Shown: positions 28,357-33,626 of the stretch, piece by piece | Layout: each line of letters begins with the position of its first letter | How positions within the stretch are numbered: position 1 is the stretch's first letter | Assembly (NCBI GenBank): GCA_017613535.1 | Contig: JAGADO010000057.1 | Location: 1-33,626 of the forward strand | Origin: Clostridia bacterium | GTDB taxonomy: Bacteria > Bacillota > Clostridia > UBA1212 > UBA1255 | DNA length: 33,626 bases | Direction of reading: 5' to 3' | Program-made: the position numbers and the translations under genes | Notes under the pieces: model-generated | The model's input: only the letters and a program-made list of their open reading frames with translations | Told to the model about the DNA's origin: nothing | Databases searched by the model: none

Positions 28357-29547
28357 TTACATCCGGTTCCGCTCGACTTTCTCGGTCTCGGCCGCGCCGG
28401 CTTCGTTGACCTCTTTTTCCCTCTTCGCCTTGTCGGACTCTTTGTTCCGCCCTTTTAAGCCTTTTTTCTTCCTGCTTTCGGCGGCCAGCTCTTCCTCGAG
28501 CGTCTTCTCGTACTCGGCGTGAAGTGCAGCGTTCTCCTCTTCGGTGTTGTATTTATGGCAGGCGCAGAAATGTCCGGGCTCGATCTCTTTATACAGCGGA
28601 TCGATCCTCGTACAAATATCCATGCACTCGCTGCAGCGCGTGTGGAACTTGCAGCCCTTAGGCGGATTCGCGGGAGACGGAATGCTTCCCTCCAGCACGA
28701 TACGCTCCATCTTGTAATCGGGATCCGGAACGGGGATCGCAGAGAACAGCGCTTTCGTGTAAGGATGGAGAGGATTTCCGAAAATGTGCTCCGTATCCGA
28801 ATACTCCACCAGATTTCCGAGGTACATAACGCCTACGGTATCCGAAATATGTTCCACGACCGAAAGGTCATGCGAGATGAACAGGTACGTCAGGTTGAAC
28901 TCTTTCTGAAGCTGCTTCAGAAGGTTGATGATCTGAGCCTGTATCGAAACGTCGAGTGCGGATACGGGCTCGTCGCACACGATGAAATCGGGGTTCAGAG
29001 CAAGCGATCTGGCGATACAGATCCTCTGACGCTGTCCGCCGGAGAATTCGTGAGGATACCTGTCTTTATGGTACTCCTGAAGTCCGCAGGCCTTCATTAT
29101 GCGCGTGATATACGCGTCATACTCTTCCTTCGGGACAATATTATGTTCGCGTACGGCTTCACCGATTATCTCGCCGATAGGCATTCTCGGGGACAAGCTG
29201 GAGTACGGGTCCTGGAAGATGATCTGGATCTTCGGCCTGAGTTCTCTGAGCTCTTCGCGGGACAATTTGAAGATATCGATCCCGTTGAACAGCACTTCGC
29301 CTTCCGTCTTATCCTGAAGTCTGAGGATCGTTCTGCCGGCGGTAGATTTTCCGCAGCCGGACTCACCCACCAGACCCATCGTCGTACCTCTTTTGATCTT
29401 AAAAGAGATGCCGTCGACCGCTTTAACGTTTCCGATGACGAAACGAAGGAAGCTGGACTTGATCGGGAAATATTTCTTCAGATTCCGCACCTCAAGTACG
29501 TAATCTTCGTTATTGTTATTATTCTGCATTACATTCTGTTCTTCCAT
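28357..29547 (-). CDS. oppF: Oligopeptide ABC transporter ATPase, OppF type
   Basis: A 396-residue ATPase with Walker A GLVGESGCGKST (about 57-68), the family mark IFQDPYSSLSPRM, signature FSGGQRQRICIARSL, Walker B FIVCDEPVSALD, and the C-terminal oligopeptide motif with Cys (GCKFHTRCSECMDIC) that binds a [4Fe-4S] cluster in some homologues. The tail of about 60 residues (ESRKKKGLKGRNKESDKAKREK...) is highly charged, unusual for OppF and probably disordered. It pairs with the OppD gene directly upstream (2-bp gap; GGAGGAT ribosome site lies inside oppD's end). Confidence 0.93.
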   Translation of the reverse strand: MEEQNVMQNNNNNEDYVLEVRNLKKYFPIKSSFLRFVIGNVKAVDGISFKIKRGTTMGLVGESGCGKSTAGRTILRLQDKTEGEVLFNGIDIFKLSREELRELRPKIQIIFQDPYSSLSPRMPIGEIIGEAVREHNIVPKEEYDAYITRIMKACGLQEYHKDRYPHEFSGGQRQRICIARSLALNPDFIVCDEPVSALDVSIQAQIINLLKQLQKEFNLTYLFISHDLSVVEHISDTVGVMYLGNLVEYSDTEHIFGNPLHPYTKALFSAIPVPDPDYKMERIVLEGSIPSPANPPKGCKFHTRCSECMDICTRIDPLYKEIEPGHFCACHKYNTEEENAALHAEYEKTLEEELAAESRKKKGLKGRNKESDKAKREKEVNEAGAAETEKVERNRM

Positions 29548-29549
29548 TT

Positions 29550-30740
29550 TTACAGATCCTCCGGGTCGATAATCTGGGGATAGCCCATAATTGGCCCCTG
29601 GTCAATGAAGCGGTAGCACGAAACATAATGCGTGTCGCTGATCTTGATCTCGGGCGGATAAATGCCGGAACACTTTTCGTTGTCGCAGAATTCGCAGCGG
29701 TCTCTGAAATAGCAGTAGTTAGGCATGTTGACCGGGTTGGGTACGCTGCCGGAGATGTTGTAAAGCTCGTCAACTTTCTTCCCGACGACCGGTTTGGATT
29801 TCATCAGTCCGATGGTGTACGGATGGCAGGGATGATGGAAAATGTCATCCGCGGTGCCCTTCTCTACCACGCGGCCGGCGTACATAACTACGACGTAATC
29901 GGCCATCTCGGCGATAACGCCCAGGTCGTGCGTGATCAGCATGATCGAGCTGTTGATCTTATCCTTCAGGTTTCTGAGGAGGTCAAGTATCTGCGCCTGG
30001 ATCGTAACGTCCAGTGCCGTCGTAGGCTCGTCGGCAATTATAAGCTTCGGGTTACATGCGAGGGCAATTGCTATCATTACGCGCTGGCGCATATCGCCGG
30101 AAAGCTCGTGGGGGTACATGTCGTACACGCCCTCGGCATTGGCGATACCGACCATTTTGAGCATCTCGAGAGTCCTCTCTTTAACCTGCTCCTTGGTCAT
30201 CTCCTCATTATGCAGTTCCAGCACCTCGTTGATCTGAGCACCGATCCTGAAAACAGGGTTCAGACTCGTCATAGGCTCCTGGAAGATCATCGACATCTTA
30301 TTACCGCGGATCTCCTGCATGATAACGGTAGGAGTATTAACGATGTTATACGCGGTTCCGTCGTCATTGTTCAGCCTGATCTCGCCTCCGACGACCTGTC
30401 CGGTAGGTCTCTGAACGAGCTGCATAAGGGACAGGGACGTAACGCTCTTGCCGCAGCCTGACTCGCCCACGACGCCTACTGTAGAACACTTCGGTATATC
30501 GAACGAAATTCCGTCAACGGCGCGCACGACGCCAATGTCGGTGAAGAAATACGTACAAACGTTATCGAACTCAACGACGTTGTTCTCGTCGCGCATCTTT
30601 GTCATGTAATGCGACGGATCCTTCTTGGAATCGTTTCTTTGCTTCTCCAGTTTCCTTGTGATCCTGCGGTTTCTCTTGGAGATGTAGCGGGATTCCTTAC
30701 CTGATATGTAATTTACATTTTTTCTTTTTCCAAATGCCAT
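29550..30740 (-). CDS. oppD: Oligopeptide ABC transporter ATPase, OppD type, with variant signature motif
   Basis: A 396-residue ATPase. An N-terminal extension of about 55 basic residues (RYISKRNRRITRKLEKQ) precedes the normal start (VVEFDNVCTYFFTDIG). Walker A is GVVGESGCGKS, with MSMIFQEPMTSLNPV, Walker B LIIADEPTTALDVT and the C-terminal Cys-rich motif CYFRDRCEFCDNEKC. The ABC signature reads LSGDMRQRVMIA: the second Gly of LSGGM is Asp (GAT codon near 30100). That Gly lies close to the ATP phosphates, so this site may be weakened, leaving OppF as the main catalytic site. Start ATG 30740 follows GGGAGGT. Confidence 0.92.
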   Translation of the reverse strand: MAFGKRKNVNYISGKESRYISKRNRRITRKLEKQRNDSKKDPSHYMTKMRDENNVVEFDNVCTYFFTDIGVVRAVDGISFDIPKCSTVGVVGESGCGKSVTSLSLMQLVQRPTGQVVGGEIRLNNDDGTAYNIVNTPTVIMQEIRGNKMSMIFQEPMTSLNPVFRIGAQINEVLELHNEEMTKEQVKERTLEMLKMVGIANAEGVYDMYPHELSGDMRQRVMIAIALACNPKLIIADEPTTALDVTIQAQILDLLRNLKDKINSSIMLITHDLGVIAEMADYVVVMYAGRVVEKGTADDIFHHPCHPYTIGLMKSKPVVGKKVDELYNISGSVPNPVNMPNYCYFRDRCEFCDNEKCSGIYPPEIKISDTHYVSCYRFIDQGPIMGYPQIIDPEDL

Positions 30741-30758
30741 GGTATACCTCCCGTCACA

Positions 30759-32657
30759 TCAGCGCTTCATCTTGGGGTCGAACGCGTCGCGGAGACCGTC
30801 GCCTACGAAGTTGAAGGCAATAACAGCAAGACAGATCAGGATACCGACAGGCAGCCAGATGTATACGTAGTCCTGCATGGCATTGATATCAGACACCGAG
30901 TTAATGATGTTGCCCCACGTCGCGTAAGGGTGCTTAACGCCCAGACCGAGGTAGGAAAGCGTTGACTCCAAAAGGATAACGCCGCCGAGGCCCATCGTCA
31001 TCGAAACTATCAGCTGAGGCATTACGTTAGGCACAAGGTGCTTGAAGATACGCCTGCTTGTCTTCAGACCGGTAGCTTCCGCCGCTGTCATGAATTCCTG
31101 CTCTCTCAGTGAGAGGATCTGGCCTCTGACCAGACGGGCAATGCCTGACCAGCCCAGGATTCCGAGCACGACCATCATCCACATCAGACGTTCGTACGGA
31201 GGCATCTTCATCTGGTCAAACACCGACGCGATGATGATCATAATAGGCATCGTAGGAATGCAGTAGAATATATCGACCAATCTCATTATGAGCGTGTCAA
31301 CCCAGCCTCCGAAGAAGCCTGCGATACCGCCCATGATAACGCCGAGTATAGTTTCAAGTATAACGACAACGAATCCGACTATCAGTGAAATACGTCCGCC
31401 GTACATTATACGCGACAATACGTCATATCCGTCTCCATCAGTTCCGAGTATGTGCCTGGACGAAGGAGCATCGTGGATCGAATAACGTTCCTTGAGCTGA
31501 TTGTACTTCGCGTAGTACCTGACTTCGGAAGCGACCGTCTTTCTAACGACAGTCAGTTCTTCTTCCTGAAGCTGGAGTACGCCGTTTTCGTCGTAAACGT
31601 ATTTAAGCGTTTCGGGGTCGATCTGAGGAACAAGGTATGTGAACTTGCTCTCGCGTTCTCCCGCGGCTTCCATTGCCTCGATGACCGAGACAAACGTCTT
31701 CTTGAAATCGATCGTGAACGTATCCTGTCCGTCAACACCGGTTATGGAATAACGCGATATACCGAAGATGACATTTCCGGCGCTGTCCTTAATTAGGTCC
31801 TCGCCTTCGTTGTTCTCGATCGTATACTCTTTTCCGTCTGCCGTGAACTTGAGGTCTCCGTAGAGAGCACGCAATGCGGCGATCTTGAATTCATCGGAAA
31901 TCTCTGCGTCCGGAGAGTGCTCGTCAAACACGAGCTTCGAAGCGAGCAGCCCCTCGGTAACGGTCTCGGGAGCAAAGTCTGCGTAGATCTTCGTACCTTC
32001 GTTCTTGGAACCGTACACGAGCGTATAGTTAATGTCGCCGATCGTAAACTCTGTCTCTTTATTATTCCGGGCTTCCATCAGTCTGGCAGCAGTCGCTTCG
32101 TCGAATGTGCCTTCTGTAATAGATTCCGTAAGCGTATCGATCTTTCCGACGTAGCCGGCCGTCTTCGAAACCGAATACAGATCTTCGCCGAGGCGGATGA
32201 GCCTGTATTTATCGTTTCCGCGTTTGAAATCCATCTCGGTCACAGAACTGTCGGCTTTGTTTATCTCGATGATAAACGAGTCAACGTAGTTCTTGACATC
32301 TTTCATCTCTTCCTCGTTAAGCACGTATTTATCGTACGTCGAAGGAACGCCGCTGACGGCATAATCCAGATCGAGGTATCCGGTAGACGTGAACTTCTGC
32401 GTCTGTCCGTAAGGATAGAACAGAGGGCCGAGGAAGCAGAACACGAACAGCGTGATCAGGATAACGAGACCGACCATAGCGAGCTTGTTCCTGAAGAACC
32501 TTTTCGCGACAAGCCTTGACGGACTGAGCACTTTTACTCTGGCCGCGTCGTCAAGCTTCATAGGCTCGTTTTCATTGGATACGTTATTAGCAGCTTCAGC
32601 CGCTTCTTTAGCCTTAAGCTTTTCGTTCAATAAATTAACGTTATTATTATCTGCCAT
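30759..32657 (-). CDS. oppC: Oligopeptide ABC transporter permease OppC with large extracytoplasmic insertion
   Basis: A 632-residue permease, about twice the usual 300. After a polar N-terminus and the first membrane segment (about 58-80), some 310 residues are inserted before the standard OppC body, which resumes at SSRHILGTDGDGYDVLSRIMYGGRISL (about 400) and contains the EAA loop (EFMTAAEATGLKTSRRIFKHLVPNVMPQL). The insert is hydrophilic and holds three loosely similar units (DKYRLIRLGEDLYSVSK; INYTLVYGSKNEGTKIYAD; KEYTIENNEGEDLIKD). It faces outward and may capture peptides or contact the binding protein. ATG 32657 is chosen over GTG 32666 because GAGGT lies 7 nt upstream. Confidence 0.92.
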   Translation of the reverse strand: MADNNNVNLLNEKLKAKEAAEAANNVSNENEPMKLDDAARVKVLSPSRLVAKRFFRNKLAMVGLVILITLFVFCFLGPLFYPYGQTQKFTSTGYLDLDYAVSGVPSTYDKYVLNEEEMKDVKNYVDSFIIEINKADSSVTEMDFKRGNDKYRLIRLGEDLYSVSKTAGYVGKIDTLTESITEGTFDEATAARLMEARNNKETEFTIGDINYTLVYGSKNEGTKIYADFAPETVTEGLLASKLVFDEHSPDAEISDEFKIAALRALYGDLKFTADGKEYTIENNEGEDLIKDSAGNVIFGISRYSITGVDGQDTFTIDFKKTFVSVIEAMEAAGERESKFTYLVPQIDPETLKYVYDENGVLQLQEEELTVVRKTVASEVRYYAKYNQLKERYSIHDAPSSRHILGTDGDGYDVLSRIMYGGRISLIVGFVVVILETILGVIMGGIAGFFGGWVDTLIMRLVDIFYCIPTMPIMIIIASVFDQMKMPPYERLMWMMVVLGILGWSGIARLVRGQILSLREQEFMTAAEATGLKTSRRIFKHLVPNVMPQLIVSMTMGLGGVILLESTLSYLGLGVKHPYATWGNIINSVSDINAMQDYVYIWLPVGILICLAVIAFNFVGDGLRDAFDPKMKR

Positions 32658-32667
32658 GCCCGTCACC

Positions 32668-33626
32668 TCAATTCACACGCACGCGCGGGTCAACGACAGC
32701 GTACAAAATATCCGATATCAGGTTTCCGAGCAGAGTAAGAATAGACATAAGCGCCAGGTAGAACATCGTGAACGGAATATCTCCTCCGACCATCGACTGG
32801 TAACTGGTGTATCCTATACCTTCGATCGAAAACAGTGTCTCTGTGATCATTGCGCCCGAGAACAGTCCCGGAAGAGTTCCGCCCAGCAGCGTGACCACAG
32901 GAATAAGTGTATTTCTAAAAGCATGGAGACCGATGACCTTTCTCTCCGAAAGACCCTTTGCCCTCGCAGTCCTGATGTAGTCTGCATTCAGAACTTCGAG
33001 CATATTTGTACGCGTATAACGCATCAGTCCGCCTATGCTAAGGAAAATCAATGTAAGCGCAGGAAGCACGAAATGTTTTGCAACATCAAGAAAACTCTCC
33101 CACTGAGTCGCATTCGCGGCTATGAAATCGCGGCTGTGCATGCCGCCTATATCGAACCACTTCAGCCCTATCGCAAAGATCAGTTTAAGTACCGTCGCTA
33201 TGAAGAACGTCGGCAATGAAATACCTACCAATGCAACGACTGTAACTGTGTAGTCCGTCACGCTGTACTGCTTTTTAGCGGCAATAACACCGAGCGGTAT
33301 AGCGATCAAAATTTCAAATATAAAAGAGATCAGTCCGAGCGCGAAGCTGTTCCATATAACGGCCGAGAATTTTTTGGTACATTCCATATTCCACTTCCAG
33401 CTGTCGCCGAACCGTCCCCGGACGGCATTACTTAGCCAGGTGAAATAACCCCTTACAAGGCCCTTATTCATTCCATATTCTTCGTTTAACTGATCAAGCC
33501 ATTCCTGATACGTCTTTCCACCGAACTTCGCGGTAGCTGCCGACAATTCCCTAGCCGTATTCTCCACATAACTTGAGGGCAGATTATATATCAGCGTATA
33601 TATCAGAAACATTGCAAAGAAAAAAA
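32668..33626 (-). CDS. oppB: Oligopeptide ABC transporter permease OppB (5' truncated by window edge)
   Basis: At least 319 residues of a DppB/OppB permease. The frame stays open to the window end (codons for FFA precede the Met at 33612), and the first membrane segment is only partly present, so the true start lies outside. Landmarks are RFGDSWKWNMECTKKFSAVIWNSFALGLISFIFEILIAIPLGVIAA split over 33330-33420, the EAA loop (DYIRTARAKGLSERKVIGLHAFRNTLIPVV), and VDPRVRVN at the end, typical of the family. It lies 10 bp before oppC. The substrate-binding protein is not in the window and probably lies further upstream. Confidence 0.93.
   Translation of the reverse strand, partial: FFFAMFLIYTLIYNLPSSYVENTARELSAATAKFGGKTYQEWLDQLNEEYGMNKGLVRGYFTWLSNAVRGRFGDSWKWNMECTKKFSAVIWNSFALGLISFIFEILIAIPLGVIAAKKQYSVTDYTVTVVALVGISLPTFFIATVLKLIFAIGLKWFDIGGMHSRDFIAANATQWESFLDVAKHFVLPALTLIFLSIGGLMRYTRTNMLEVLNADYIRTARAKGLSERKVIGLHAFRNTLIPVVTLLGGTLPGLFSGAMITETLFSIEGIGYTSYQSMVGGDIPFTMFYLALMSILTLLGNLISDILYAVVDPRVRVN

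Overview
The window comes from a low-complexity-rich but otherwise compact bacterial genome, most likely an obligately anaerobic Gram-positive of the Clostridia type. The evidence is strong AGGAGG-type ribosome binding sites, sigma-A-like promoters, an ER-type (SipW-like) signal peptidase with TasA/camelysin-like substrates, a sortase-like IPQTGD motif, thioester/Cna-B surface domains, and an iron-sulfur-rich Flx-Hdr electron-transfer operon. No rRNA, tRNA, CRISPR array, insertion sequence or phage gene was seen. Apart from the first 2.2 kb, every gene is on the minus strand.

Region 1 (1-2170, plus strand, visibly AT-richer): the 3' end of a membrane-anchored surface protein with a CBM9/DOMON-like domain, a lipoprotein overlapping it by ATGA, and a RelB/DinJ-type antitoxin with a Doc-type toxin under a near-consensus promoter covered by an 11-bp inverted repeat. 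The toxin has Gln where the catalytic His of the Fic/Doc motif is expected.

Region 2 (2207-13604, minus strand): an 11-gene operon read from a promoter near 13600. It encodes malate/lactate dehydrogenase, HdrB, HdrC, HdrA, an MvhD/FlxD-like protein, two iron-sulfur proteins (FlxC/FlxB-like), an FAD/NAD(P) oxidoreductase (FlxA-like), a soluble fumarate reductase pair with no membrane anchor, and an AspT-like carrier. Gene content suggests NADH oxidation by a flavin-based bifurcating Flx-Hdr complex, with fumarate reductase as the high-potential acceptor and the carrier moving dicarboxylates. This coupling is an inference.

Region 3 (13623-25978, minus strand): a cell-surface locus. From its probable promoter it reads: a Ser/Thr kinase fused to a degenerate CpaE/ParA-like domain, an unknown 233-aa protein, a thioester/Cna-B adhesin, a SipW-type peptidase, a TasA-like protein, a two-signal 'polyprotein' carrying two TasA-like segments, and a third small TasA-like protein. 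A MacB/FtsX-type ABC transporter with a very large outer domain follows from its own putative promoter. This is the best candidate here for an undescribed system: a kinase-linked, SipW-processed surface fibre or adhesin.

Region 4 (25979-33626): an intergenic stretch with nested inverted repeats, a terminator, a lipoprotein with an Asp/Tyr-rich tail, a small membrane protein, a second terminator, and the oppF-oppD-oppC-oppB end of an oligopeptide ABC transporter operon. Its OppC carries an insertion of about 310 residues outside the membrane. OppB runs off the right edge.
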